From positions 1,484,201 to 1,548,200 of the forward strand of contig OX637359.1 in NCBI GenBank assembly GCA_951799405.1: a DNA stretch of 64,000 nucleotides. The letters run 5' to 3'. Below, piece after piece: positions 38,779-49,751 of the stretch (position 1 is the first letter of the stretch; each line of letters opens with the position of its first letter). The notes beneath the pieces are model-generated. The model saw only the letters and a program-made list of their open reading frames with translations, searched no databases and had not been told where the DNA came from. The stretch is from Agapetus fuscipes. Its lineage: Eukaryota; Arthropoda; Insecta; Trichoptera; Glossosomatidae. Both the position numbers and the translations under genes were made by a program.

Positions 38779-41700
38779 TTATTCCGTCATCCACTTGTAT
38801 TTGATTGGCTTAAACTGCCACAAGTCTGGGTGGCCGTTGTGTGGCACATCTTCACCAAAGCCTGCCGTGCTCCACTGGAAGGGAGGCAGGTCGTGGCCGT
38901 GCGGGGGACCACTCACCGAGAGGAACTGCAGCCTGGAGGAGAGGGAGAAGCTCGTGATCTTGGTGTCAATGGCTCCGTGAGAGCGGTGGCCCAATGATGC
39001 GAAAGGGTAGGTACCTGGGGAAGATAGAAGATGTCAGGAAAACAACATATTCTGTGAGCAAAAGTCCATCTAGCCTTACATTAACCGGATCTGTTTGTGT
39101 ATTGGCGTTTTCTATAGCAACAACCAAGCTTGCAGAGTGCTGTTAAGATGTGATTCACACAAAAACAGCGCTCACCAAATAAATCATCCTAATACTACTT
39201 AGTCATATCTTCTTCCTTTTTAATAGACTACTTACTGGCAAAATCTATTATTGGAATGAGCAATTTTCGAAAATATTAAGTATATATTTTTGTCCTCCAA
39301 ATTAGGAGTCCGTAGCTCTCACCGCAAGACTATGGACTGGTCACTTAATTTTTGCCTCTGAAGCACAAGCTTTGATCAGAATAAAGTATATAGATGGAGC
39401 GTCTGAGCCGTTTTGTGTGCCAAAAAAAAGTGCGCCCTTGAGCAAAATCTTCACGTAAATGAGATCTTGTTATAATCAGTTTCCAGGCAACCGTCATGTT
39501 TATGCCTCTTTTTGATGTTAATATTTTATGCCCTCGACCATATAACACAGCTGATGACTAAGTGCTACCAGCTGCTGGGATTGGTAATCAGAGTGTGCAA
39601 ACAGCTCACTAAGCCCAGAGCGATGGTGGACGTCTTTAGCTGCGTTATACGATCCAAATTAGAGTACGTTTTCGAGGTTTGGACTCCTTACCAGCGAAAA
39701 ATACACAGGTATTATAGAACAAGTCCAAAAAAAGTATCTCAGGAATCTTCTCATAGGGTTGCGGGGGAATTATCAACAATTCGCACGCTTAATAATAAAG
39801 AGAAATAACTCGAAAATTGGGAAAATCGAGATTTTGTAATAAAACGCAAGAACAATGCGAGAAGAATAGGTAGAATGCGACAGCCGTTCAATTTGGACGA
39901 ATATGACCGAGATAAAACATCGGTCGCCTTTTTCATCCCATACAAGTTGTACTGGTTGTCTGAACTTCAAACGTGATTTCCCAACATTCTTGTTTTTTGA
40001 GTTATTGCTCTTTTTTATTAAACGTGCGAATTCATGCATCATGAGGAGCTACTTTGGGAGCCAGGATTTAGAAGCCCCGAAACGAGGCGCAACAGATCCC
40101 TTATGGTGCTCTCTCATAAGGACATCAACGGCTTAATTGACAGTCCCCTCTGTTGCTAGTTGCCGTTTGTTGCTATGGGAAGAAACAGACGTACACCATC
40201 TATGCAGCAATCAAACAAAAAACAAGAAAATAGTAATCAAGCTCACCATTCTCCAAGTTGAGGTCATTCCTAGCTGCTATAGCGTTCTCCGCACTGTACG
40301 GCGGAGAGCAGTTGCATCTGGACAGAGGGTCGTGCTTGAAGTCATTGTACCGCATGAGGTCCATCATGGAGTCCATGTCTGTCACCGTGCCGTGGTCTCG
40401 CTTGAAGATCAGAGCTCTGGGAGTCTTGTCGTAGGTGAACCAGTCTCCGTATTGCTTGACCTTGTCAGGCCAGCCACTGCTGTTGTAGATGAAGTCAAAG
40501 TAGGGGACGTTGTACGATGGCCAGTAGCCCTGGTCTCTCAATGTGTATGTCCTGAAATCAATAGAAGAATGTAGGAAGTAACCAGAATATCAATTTCTAT
40601 TTTGTGTTCGAATGAATGGGATATCCAGAGTCATAATAAAAGGAGAGCTTGTATGCAAAAGATGATAAATCTAGATGAATAGAAAGAACCATGCAAGGAT
40701 AGAAAAAAAAGTATTTAATCTGTTGTGTTAGCTTATTCTTTCTTAATTTGTCATTTTATATAATTGATATACAGTTTTTTTTATTGATTTATTTTTAAGG
40801 TTCTGTAGTTTTGTATAAGTACTTACTTACTTAAATGTTTGAGTAATTAATTATTAATTATATTCCTTGACTTAAAGGTTGGTAAGAAGTTTTTTTTTTA
40901 AGAAAACCAAAATAAATCCCATGGTTTTATCAGTTTGAAGGCCTTAAAGCCATAACAGCGCCCTCCTTTAGTTGTTATGGAATTTCACTAATAGACCTAC
41001 ATGTACATTTGTATTTGTGTGTACCTAAGTACTTATTTCTAAGTAATATTTTATGAAAAATAATAAATTGTTGGTGTTTTCTTTGACTCCCAGAGTATTG
41101 ACTAAATGCTGTAAACTAAAAAAATCCCTGATTATCGGGAAACCAATTTTGAATTTACTTTTTTTTGGGTGATACCGCATATTTAGAATGTTCGGACCTC
41201 TTTATAAATAAAATGTAAAACACTCACATATCCCCTGTTCCGACTGATCCCGGCAATTGTTCCACAATCCACAGTAATCCGGTTCCAAGCTTTGGTTTTG
41301 TTCCATTGGTCGGCTTAAACTTGTTGTAATCCACAATCATCCATTGATTATTGTACGTCCCACTGTTGTATCTTATAAACGTGTTGATCCACCCCTTCCC
41401 AGAGGTCTCCAGACGATTTGCCATCATAACTCGGATAAACTCCAAGTTTTGACCGTTTGGAGTTATGTGACTCCATAAAAGGCCATTCATGTTTCCGATT
41501 GTGGTTTCCAAGGTGACCAATCTGGTTGACAAGATGTAGAAGTCATCCATGGAGTGGATCATGCCGGGATAAGACGAGAAGGACATTGTGTGGCCGGGAA
41601 TTCTGTCTTTCTTATTTGGAAGAGTTTGGTAGTTCAAAGAATACTTTTTCTGGATCCGCAGCATTGATGAGTAACTGAAACATAAAAAAACGCAACTAAG

Positions 41701-44700
41701 CTACACATATAGTTTAACTTCCTACCTGCATTATCCCTAAAGGGGTCGTATGTAGCGATGATGTGATGTGATGTTTTGTTGAAACTAAATTTTCGTCTTT
41801 TACTATCGACACAAGATAATTTTTTGTGGACCCTCATTTGCATGCCACGCCAATGTAGAGCTCCATCGAGTATAACGTGAACCACTTTGGGAATCACTGC
41901 TCTAATGTAAAACTCAGTAGCATCAATGTGAACGAAAAGTACAAAGATTTACACGATAGCTTTACTACAGTAAGATTGAAGTTACCTGGACCATGTGTCA
42001 TGCCCCACGTATATGTCCGACCCGTCAGCCAAGAGCTTGATGAGGGCGGAGCAGTGTCCGGAACCCAGAGTCCTCTTGGCTCCGTAAGCCACCATCAGGT
42101 CCTCCAGGTCCCCCGCAGTGTTCATCAAGCTGGAATCACAGTTACAGTTAACAGGCTTTCTCAACAGTTTTTTTAAAAATAGATTTGTAAAGAGGAATGC
42201 AATTTACCAACCTATTCAACGTCAACGACGTTACCATGTTGAAAGCACCGGTTCCCATAGATCACCGAAATTAAGCAACATTGGGCGCGGACAGTATTTG
42301 GATGGCTCAGGTACACTGCGTGTCGTTGGCATCTTGGACGGTCCGTAGTCCGTAGTGGCAACACTTCGGACTCGTAAATGGAAGGTTGTGGATTCGGATC
42401 CCGGCGGAGCACAAAATATACCATTTATATTTCGAATGTGCTCTTCGCTGGGTTGAAAAATTCATAAACCTTTACCAAAGACCGGTCACTGAAAGGTCCA
42501 TCCAACCTTAAAACAACTGGGTCTTGCTTGAGAATTGGCGCTTTTTTACAGCGACGACCAAGCTCGCAGAGGGCTCTTGAGGTGGGATACACACAAAAAC
42601 AGCGCTCACCAGATAAATCATCCTAATATTATTATTATTATTCTGCCTGGCCAGAAACAGGTATCAATATCATCAATTAAAAATTCATTATTGTATATTT
42701 TGAATGAATTGTTAATTCATTATTACCCAATGACATCTGTTGAACCAGGATAAAAGTTATGGTGAAATGACCCAAGCGGGGATCGATTCAATGTTATTCT
42801 ATTCCAAACACGCTAGAAAGATCAGCAACTTGACTTCCTCGGCCATAGCACTGATACACAGTTACACACAGTTACAGTTGACAGGCTTTCTCAATAGACG
42901 GTGCAATTACGATACAATTTAGTGACCAGCAAATTAATGGTTGATTGCAAAGAGCCACTAAGATAGATCTTTCATTCACCGTTCACGCTTTGCTTCCATA
43001 CATTAGCCTGGGCTTCAATATAAAAGATTAGAATAATTTATTTGATAATTTTAAACACGACAAAAGAGTTTTGTGTGTGTCACATCTCAAGGGCCCATCA
43101 ATATTTGTATTGAAATTCTATAAGTTCCTTGACTTATAGGTTGGTATGAGGCTGACTACCTATACTGTACAAAAATGTTTCAATTTGCCAATGTCACTCC
43201 TGTTTCAGGGAAGGTTAGCAAGAGTTGCATGGCTTATGTTCATTTGAGATTGGGTTTTTATATTATAAGTCCACATACGGCATGTGTAATCGCAAAATAG
43301 GGTAATTGCAGTGGTGGGGAAAACGGTTTAAAATACTATGGTTGTGTAGAGTACATTTCAAGGATCACAACCATAAATACTTTTTATATACCTAGTAAAA
43401 ATAAAGATATCATTGATAATTTTCCAAAATAAAATGTTGAGAATTTGAATCCCCCCCGAACGCATTGGGACCGAAGAAACGCGCTGTGACGTCAAAACTA
43501 CGTAGATGGATCCATCGGTCTTAGAAGACCTAACGGTACACTCCATACATCGTGAGATCCATTGACGTAACATCCGCCTAAATAAAAAATGAGCTGTTGT
43601 AGCGGAAATCGAAAATGGGCGAATTTTACAGATCTGTAATTTAAAAACTAAGCCAGATATAATTTTTTTAAAAACGCAGATGCATTTTTTAAAAGGTAGT
43701 CTATCATTTTATGAAAAAAAAAAAATAGATGTGTAATTACCCTATTATATATGTGTCTACTTGTGGGATTGTATTTAATATGATTCTTAAATGCAATACA
43801 TCTTTTCAACTTATATTATAAATTATAGACTTCGGTACTCTGTGCCATATTTAAATCAACCATCCACACTATGATAGTAATTTTGCAGATGATGATTTGA
43901 GATTGGGTTTTTTATATTGTAGGTCCACATGCGGCATGTGTAAGCGCGAAATTATGCGTGTCTGCTTGTGGGAATGCATTTAATATGAATCTCAAATGAT
44001 ACATATCTTTGCAGCTTAGATTTAGATTAGATTCAGATACTTACAAAATGTCCCTGTAGGTTAGGCGCTCCTCTTTTTTCTCTGTCATATGGTTGTATCC
44101 ATCAGTGAGGGCTCTGATCTGGAGCAAAAACAATTTCACCTGCAACAATAACAACATTTAAAACATCTGCAAAGGTTGCAACGAGCTTATAGATAGGTAT
44201 TCATTAATATATTTTCGATTATGACTCTGAATGGAATGGTTGTGGGTTGGATTCCCGGCGGAGCACAAAAAATATACCATATTTTATATTTTCAAATTTG
44301 CTCTTCGCTGGGTTGAAAAATTCATAAAACCTTTACCAATGACCGGTCACCAAGGGTCCATCCAGCCTTACAGCAACTGGGTCTTGCTTGAGAATTGGCA
44401 CTTTGTAGCGACGACAATCAAGCTCGTAAAAAGGTCGATAGCTCAATTGGTAGAATGCTTGCATTCCATACCGAGAGCAAGGGTTCGATCTCAAAGGTTT
44501 ACTCAGCCTTCACAAGAAATGAGAACCAGTCCCTCCGGGAGTTGGGAAACCTCCTCTTGACTTAAAGTGGTTTGTGTGAGGCCGGCCCCCTTACTCGTAA
44601 AAATAAATAGATCCCGAATCGCTACATGCAACCTCTTTGGGGATAACGCCGGCAAGAAGTTACACTATGTGTGTAGCTTAGTTGCGTTTTCTCACCTGAT

Positions 44701-46184
44701 ACCAATAGGAATCGTGGTCGGCCATCTTGTCCAATTTTCTCTTCCTCCAGTCATGGTTGATGTTCAGGTAGTCCTGCACCTTCTCGCAAGAAGCTTCTTT
44801 GTCTTTGCATAACCTAAAAATAAAAACAGATATCCAATGATCTGGAAGTTGCAAGAAAAATATCTTTTGTATCTATATGAACGGACTGCAATGGGGCATC
44901 AGCAGGGCAGTTGCTTCAAGCATTTTGCGGTGAAATACCAATAAGAAATGATTGTCAATTATTGTAAATTTTGAACCAAACCGTGTTAAATAAATTCTGT
45001 TAAAATAAATCGCTCACCACACACAAGAGCTTTGCCTCTTTTTGGTGAGGTACTATTGAATTATTATGTAATAGATAAAAGTTTAAAAAAAAAATGTACT
45101 CAAAATGTGTTATATTAAATTAAAAAAAAAAAAAAAAAATGCTGTTTAATTAAAAGAGAACCACAGTAAAATCATTATGTTTGGTTTACTATACCTACCC
45201 AGTATGAAAGTTCTGCCACGCCGACCAAATGTAGGATCTAGTCACGGATCCTTCCAGGAATCCTAAAGCATGGGCCTGTGCCTCGTCAGGGAAGTCCTTG
45301 GATGTCTGGATCTCCAGAAAAGACCATCTGCAATTATCAAACAAGGAAAAAAGATTATTACTTTGCCAAAAATTGGTTTGTTTTGTCATTATCCCCCCTG
45401 TTTCAAAACAAGTTACCAGGAGTATGTTCATTGGAGATTTGGGTTTTTATTTTTTAAGTATCTACACATGTTTTTAAAGAAAGAATGCCTTTATTAAATG
45501 TCTCATTCCCGATAAGGAGGGACCTTGAGGTGTGACACACACAAAAGCGACGCTCTTTTATTATGCGTTTAGGTCATAGTGAAGCTGTTAGCATGAATAA
45601 AATGTATGAAGAAGTAAAATTACATGACACTTTAATCATATCACAGATTTAACCAATTGAATATACTTATACCTATGTACTTATTTATCTTATTTTGCAT
45701 TTAAATGACATAAAATTTTGTAAACTACGATTTTAACTTTCTAACCTCAAAATATCAACTGTCAAAATTTTGACAATTTTGTTTTTTTCTTTGGTTTCGG
45801 ATTAGCGGTTTTATATGGATGAAAAACCTGCGCTTCCAAATGTCAGATTTGAAACTAACGCAGTCAAACGTCATCACAGATTTTTCAAATAATCGGAGTC
45901 CGTTGATTGTTGTCCATCTTTCTATAAATAAGTAAATAAATGATGGAATGTCAATCTTACCCCGTTGTTTGAATCTGGTCATCGAAATGTGCCCATGCAG
46001 GAGTGTCATTCTTCGGGATGTCACTCTCCTGCAAAACCTCACGACATTCCACTTCATCATTTCCATTCCTAACTGTATACGCCCATCTCTTACAATCCCC
46101 GCTTTCACAAATCACAATCACCAAAAATATTATTCTCATCAAATTTTTGCAAAATTGCGTCGCCAACATTTTTGCGACTCTCAT
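38779..46184 (-). CDS. PLBD: Phospholipase B-like protein, paralogue a (8 exons)
   Basis: Exons, in order: 46184-45961, 45327-45199, 44813-44696, 44139-44045, 42129-41986, 41674-41228, 40551-40247 and 39014-38779. All phases agree, giving 565 codons and TAA, close to the usual 550-590. The family (PLBD1/PLBD2, lamina ancestor in flies) are lysosomal or secreted N-terminal-nucleophile hydrolases that self-cleave before a cysteine. Seen: a hydrophobic signal near the N-terminus (three in-frame ATGs; the third, at 46139, directly precedes IIFLVIVIC); QTSKDFPDEAQAHALGFLEG; nucleophile C215 in SGHCSALIKLL; H232 exactly 17 residues later, as for the mammalian catalytic Cys/His pair; PGHTMSFSSYPGMIHSMDDF; NSGTYNNQWMIVDYN; RDQGYWPSYNVPYF; TDMDSMMDLMRYNDFKHDP; and PPFQWST near the end. 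The 447-bp sixth exon is continuous here but split in the paralogue. Autocleavage and lysosomal location are inferred from the family. Confidence 0.95.
39055..39205 (+). mobile_element. SINE A 3' half
   Basis: GTCCATCTAGCCTTACATTA to CGCTCACCAAATAAATCATC, in the last intron of PLBD-a. Confidence 0.7.
39510..39905 (+). mobile_element. Jockey-like LINE fragment
   Basis: A plus-strand frame reads LDHITQLMTKCYQLLGLVIR then FSCVIRSKLEYVFEVWTPYQ, the S-x-LEY-x-x-x-W-x-P motif of Jockey-group reverse transcriptases. A frameshift near 39715 moves into another frame (KKYLRNLLIGLRGNYQQFA). Decayed. Confidence 0.7.
40620..41220. other. PLBD-a intron 6, mostly unrecognised
   Basis: A decayed LINE alpha C-terminus runs at about 40610-40720 (GAATGGGATATCCAGAGTCA), and CCTTGACTTAAAGGTTGGTA at 40865 marks the start of a truncated alpha tail. 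The rest is AT-rich and unassigned. Confidence 0.5.
41685..41760 (-). mobile_element. SINE B 3' end forming part of a splice acceptor
   Basis: ACGCAACTAAGCTACACATA and CCTAAAGGGGTCGTATGTAG. On the minus strand the SINE ends TTGCGTTTTTTT, 8-10 bp before the TTTCAG of the acceptor at 41675. Confidence 0.7.
42175..42216 (+). mobile_element. SINE C fragment
   Basis: AATAGATTTGTAAAGAGGAA and CAATTTACCAACCTATTC; cut off by different sequence at 42217. Confidence 0.5.
42217..42335 (+). repeat. 5S rRNA-like fragment
   Basis: Contains GTTCCCATAGATCACCGAAA, TTAAGCAACATTGGGCGCGG and TTGGATGGCTCAGGTACACT. These resemble the middle of animal 5S rRNA (loops B-C with GAAGTTAAGCAACGTCGGGC and the GGATGGGTGACC region). 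Internal changes make it a pseudogene or a 5S-derived SINE head rather than a working gene. Confidence 0.6.
42335..42650 (+). mobile_element. SINE A, full
   Basis: GGTCCGTAGTCCGTAGTGGC, B box GGATTCGGATCCCGG, complete body and (ATT)n at 42627-42642. It lies in PLBD-a intron 4. The segment just before (42217-42335), with CACCGGTTCCCATAGATCAC, resembles a 5S rRNA-derived stretch (CACCGAAATTAAGCAACATT, GGATGGGTGAC-like words). Confidence 0.75.
42640..42870 (-). mobile_element. SINE C with head
   Basis: TCTGCCTGGCCAGAAACAGG, ATGACATCTGTTGAACCAGG, CGGGGATCGATTCAATG and CTTCCTCGGCCATAGCACTG. Confidence 0.7.
43128..43297 (+). repeat. LINE alpha tail, left part
   Basis: GGTTGGTATGAGGCTGACTA to ATACGGCATGTGTAATCGCA. 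Interrupted at 43298 by the DNA transposon and resumed at 43743-43835. Confidence 0.8.
43300..43742. mobile_element. TA-flanked DNA transposon nested in LINE tail
   Basis: A 443-bp segment starts GGGTAATTGCAGTGG and ends GTGTAATTACCC, short inverted ends, flanked by TA at 43298-43299 and 43743-43744. Excising it with one TA rejoins the LINE alpha tail. No coding capacity. TA targets fit Tc1/mariner. Confidence 0.75.
43885..44035 (+). repeat. LINE alpha 3' tail copy, 5' truncated
   Basis: GATTTGAGATTGGGTTTTTT to GCAGCTTAGATTTAGATTAG, ending 10 bp before exon 4 of PLBD-a (low end 44045). Confidence 0.75.
44225..44690 (+). mobile_element. A+B SINE dimer
   Basis: Near complete: first B box GGGTTGGATTCCCGGCGG, A body, junction CAAGCTCGTAAAAAGGTCG, second head with the post-B-box deletion, B body to TAGCTTAGTTGCG at 44685. 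It ends within 10 bp of the donor of PLBD-a exon 3. Confidence 0.85.
44970..45175 (+). mobile_element. Relic related to the solo LTR 3' end
   Basis: TTCTGTTAAAATAAATCGC and TTTAATTAAAAGAGAACCAC resemble the last 100 bp of the LTR at 15100-15544. Poorly preserved. Confidence 0.35.
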
Positions 46185-46481
46185 TTGTCGCTTTGTGAAT
46201 TATGTCTGGGTGCTACAATGTAACAAGATCTACCTACTGTTGGTAGTCAGTAGCGTAGCAAGGGGGAAGCAGAAAGTGAGCACGACCAGGGCTTCACAAT
46301 GAAGAAAAAGCTGCACATATAGTGCAATTTATTAATGCATTGTTTTCGAAGCAGTCCAATGTGGAGTGTTGAACCTGCTTATTTTTGACAATTATATTAA
46401 TTTTAAAACTAAACAAATTTCAAAACTGAATTTAACTTGGATATTTCACGAACCGTTTAGAGAGAACTAACATCATTCTCG

Positions 46482-46545
46482 ACGTTTCGTCGGCGACGTA
46501 GCCAACGTCTTCAGGAGAACATCTTCTCTCCACGACGACTGAGGA
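46482..46545 (-). ncRNA. Hammerhead-like motif, Penelope-type terminal region
   Basis: On the minus strand CTGAAGA (46514-46508) and GAAAC (46488-46484) bracket a hairpin GTTGGC / GCCGAC, the C-U-G-A-N-G-A ... stem II ... GAAA arrangement of hammerhead ribozymes known in Penelope-like retroelements. A possible stem I (GAGAA / TTCTC) lies just 5'. The cleavage triplet is not convincing, so activity is doubtful. Confidence 0.4.
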
Positions 46546-46554
46546 TGCTTATTT

Positions 46555-46780
46555 TTGTGTAAAAAACAGATCAGCCTTACACTAAGCACTTCACTTGAAG
46601 TCAAGGTTTTCAGCTCCCTATGGTGCTGGTTTTCCATTTGTCGTAAAGGCTGAGTAAGCCATACATGTATTTTAGTTTTAGTTTGAAATGAACACTGAAA
46701 TGGCAAAAAATATCCAAGGTGGGAATAAAACCCTAGTCCACGGAAAAGAATGCAATCACTCTATCACAGAGCCATCTAAT
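46555..46780 (-). mobile_element. SINE B, decayed, minus strand
   Basis: AACAGATCAGCCTTACACTA, GCTTTTCCATTTGTCG-like words, GGAATAAAACCCTAGTCCAC and CACAGAGCCATCTAATGGAC mark the inverted body, B box and A box. Confidence 0.6.
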
Positions 46781-46789
46781 GGACCACGC

Positions 46790-47625
46790 TGCTGATTTCA
46801 TTTAAATGTGTCGGAAAAAAGAAATTTCCCAAATAAAAAAATACTACCTCAAATCTAAAATTATCTACCGGTTGTGGTATATAAAAATATACTCACGTAA
46901 TCGAAAACAAAACTGTTTTTCTTTTATCATTAATGATGAACGATTACAAAGTTAATGCCTCTACAATCAATAAAACTAAAATTATCATTTCAAATTCTTA
47001 TACTTCTTATGGTAGGTATGCTAAAAATTAGGATTTTGATTTTTTCCAACAGGAAAAACTTAAGAGACAGAGTTAAGAATGATCTATTATACCTCCTTCT
47101 CTCTTCACCACAATTTTTTGCAGTCGACATTAAAACTATGGGAACTTGGTACTTCATTATGTATTATTTTTCTAAACTGCTTGTTTATGGAAGAAGTTAC
47201 CGGTATCTGTGTTCCCATTTCAATTTAATTATGTTGTATTAGAAAACCAATATCAATCGCCACTTCTTCTACGTTTCAAAAGGCAACAAAACACTACACA
47301 CCTAACAGCCCTGCTACACCCAATCAGGACCGCCACATCACACCTTTACGGCATTCTAACAAGTATCATAGACTTCTGGATTGTCTGAAATTTAGACAGG
47401 ATCCCTCAAAAGAAAGAAATCCACACATGGCATCAGAGATCCCTTGGTACGGCACTGTTTATAGTTCAATAGTATTAGAATAAAGATAATGCATGTACTT
47501 GCTGGCTCATGTTTATTATAAGAGGTCAAACTCCATGATCCGTTGAACGACCTACACATCCATACCTACTTAGCTCCTCAGACGAGTGTATTTAGGTGAC
47601 TGATTAAGTGAGTGGACAAGAGAAT
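46790..47625. other. Intergenic between the PLBD paralogues; little recognised
   Basis: AT-rich. At 47270-47420 CAACAAAACACTACACACCT and CGGCATTCTAACAAGTATCA resemble the LINE/SINE D-type end at 55380-55500. No gene seen. Confidence 0.45.
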
Positions 47626-47629
47626 ATGC

Positions 47630-47860
47630 TCCATTCTACTTGTATAATGGCTATGCTCAAATGCTCAATGAGATCTCTTCCTCGCTTGATGTGTTCTACC
47701 AAAGTGAGAATCAGTTAAGACAGAAGTTTACATTATTGTTTGAGCTGATCCAGTTTTTCATTTCATTGATTTGTTTTAATTTTACTGTCGAAATAATGTT
47801 GTAATGATTTACTTAGGTTCAATTAAGTAACTAAAATTTATTGTACACATTTTTTTTTAG
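47630..47860 (+). mobile_element. LINE fragment (group epsilon)
   Basis: ATGGCTATGCTCAAATGCTC and AGTGAGAATCAGTTAAGACA match the C-terminal codons of the element at 17266 (AMLNEIS, SENQLRQ). Confidence 0.55.
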
Positions 47861-47971
47861 AAATTTGCTCACATTAGGTTCACAGCTTAAACTTTTGTAC
47901 TTCTCGCTTGTGTACTGATGCCCACCAAAGCACTACAATCCATATTTATAGTTGACTAATCGCATACACCT

Positions 47972-48672
47972 GTACCCTGAGTACGAGTTGCAAAACTTGA
48001 ATAATGTAAAGTTTAAAGAAGTATGCAAGGACAGGAAGAAGTGGCGGCTAATCTGCAATGTTGATTTCTAATGTTGGTGTATTCATTTGCTACATTTTTT
48101 GCATAGGAAATTTTTGACTTTTTTTTGTATAGATTTCTTTGTAAGGTTTTGTTCTTTTTTATATTTAAATGTAATTTATTATTCATATTCCTTGACTTAT
48201 AGGTTGGTATGAGGCTGACCACCCATACTGTAAAAAATGGTTCACTTTGCCAATGTCACCCCTGTTTCAGGGAAGGTCGGCAAAAGTTGTGGGGCTTATG
48301 TTCATTTGAGGTTTGGATTTTATTTGTAAGTACACATTCAGCATTTGTAAGCACGAACTACACTTGTTGGTTTGTGGGCATACATCTGAGAGCTTTAAAT
48401 GAATATATCCTTGCAACTTAGATTATAGATTATAGATTATTATTACGGCAATTATTAAAGAGTGATTTCCCCCAAAATCTGCCGTTTTTATTTGTTTGAA
48501 CTTGATTTTCTTCATCACTGTAACTCTTGCTACTAAGCTAAGACTGAGACTAAGACTAAGACTGCTAAGACCATAAAGTGTAAGAAACAAAAACGGCAGA
48601 TTTTGGGAGAAATCACCCATTAATATTTTCCGTAAACTTTACTTTTCTCAAGTTTTACTACTCGTACTAAGG
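47972..48672. mobile_element. Palindromic MITE, split by a LINE insertion
   Basis: The left arm 47972-48015 (GTACCCTGAGTACGAGTTGC) and the remainder 48441-48672 (CGGCAATTATTAAAGAGTGA ... CTCGTACTAAGGGTAC) align to the intact copy at 63743-63984. The intervening DNA is LINE alpha. A CTAAGACTGAGACTAAGACT micro-repeat lies in its centre. Confidence 0.85.
48016..48443 (+). mobile_element. LINE alpha, 5'-truncated insertion inside the MITE
   Basis: Begins in the last codons ([38 protein letters not shown] stop), then the 3' UTR, the tail repeat from 48190 and (GATTATA)n. Because it interrupts a known element, both its ends are defined, which gives the full 3' structure of the family. Confidence 0.9.
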
Positions 48673-48949
48673 GTACAGAGCAGAAGCTTTGAGTAAACAC
48701 TAGTAGGTACAACCATCCAAATACTTACACATAATATCCAAGTAAGTAAAAACACATAGACACATAATCATAAGTAAACATGCACAGATATAAATTCATA
48801 CATTTGTAACAATGTTATACAAATTAGGAATTGCCTGTAGGTAAGGTACTTACATATATTATTTTCTTAAATAAATCTATTTCCTTAAAGTTAGCTCTGA
48901 ATATATAAGTAAATATATTATTATCATCTGAGTAATAATGATAAAGAAA

Positions 48950-49112
48950 TTTGCACCTACAAGAACTTGCACCCTCGGGAGCAGCGAGAGCTCCACTTCA
49001 AGTGATTTGGTTGACGTAAGGCCGCCCCCCTTACATGTGAATAGAATTAGCTTCCACTCTTCACATGAGAATAAGGTGGTAAGAAATTGCATTATATGTG
49101 CAGCTTCGTTTC
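48950..49112 (+). mobile_element. SINE B fragment
   Basis: CACCCTCGGGAGCAGCGAGA, GGCCGCCCCCCTTACATGTG and ATTATATGTGCAGCTTCGTT. Confidence 0.5.
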
Positions 49113-49584
49113 AGTACGAGAAGAAGTAGGTACCTACTTTTCAATTAGAGCCCCCTAATTACAGGGTTCAGTTTTGGTTTGAATCCGGCCACAGAACGTA
49201 TAGGAAAATTGTGTGAAAGCTCACATACATCCCCATATACACTACTAGACTTCTGATCCAACACCACACTGGATTGTGTGAAAAGGGAGTAAGGCACGAT
49301 ATTTTCAATGCTAGCATATCGACTGCTCCAAGGAAGACAGCACTAAGACAAAAAAGATAGTTTTGCAGGAATGTTAATTATTCCATGGAGAACAATAGCT
49401 AAACTATTTTTTACATTAATTTATTAACGAATTTAAAAGAGATACAGACATGGCTGTCATCTTGGAATGAAGATAATGATTTGTTACCTACAGAAATGTA
49501 AGTAAGTCAAAAATCTAAATTTCGGAGTTACTTCCGTCTTCCTTGGAGCAGTGATATGTGACTTTAAGCCGACAAAAAAACTAA
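49113..49584. other. Intergenic, nothing recognised
   Basis: GCTCCAAGGAAGACAGCACT and, inverted, CTTCCTTGGAGCAGTGATAT bracket 49328-49556, suggesting a weak inverted pair. No gene seen. Confidence 0.35.
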
Positions 49585-49732
49585 CCGGTCCGTAGCTCAG
49601 TGGTAACACTGGGGACTCTGAATGGGAAGGTTGTGGGTTCGAATCCCGGCGGAGCACAAAAAATATACCATTTATATTTTCAAATTTGCTCTTCGCTGGG
49701 TTGAAAAATTCATAAACCTTTACCAATGATAC
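49585..49732 (+). mobile_element. SINE A 5' half with intact A and B boxes
   Basis: ACCGGTCCGTAGCTCAGTGG and GTGGGTTCGAATCCCGGCGG are the best-preserved SINE A promoter boxes in the window. It breaks off after CATAAACCTTTACCAATGA. Confidence 0.8.
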
Positions 49733-49751
49733 ATACCAATGAGTTTACCAA

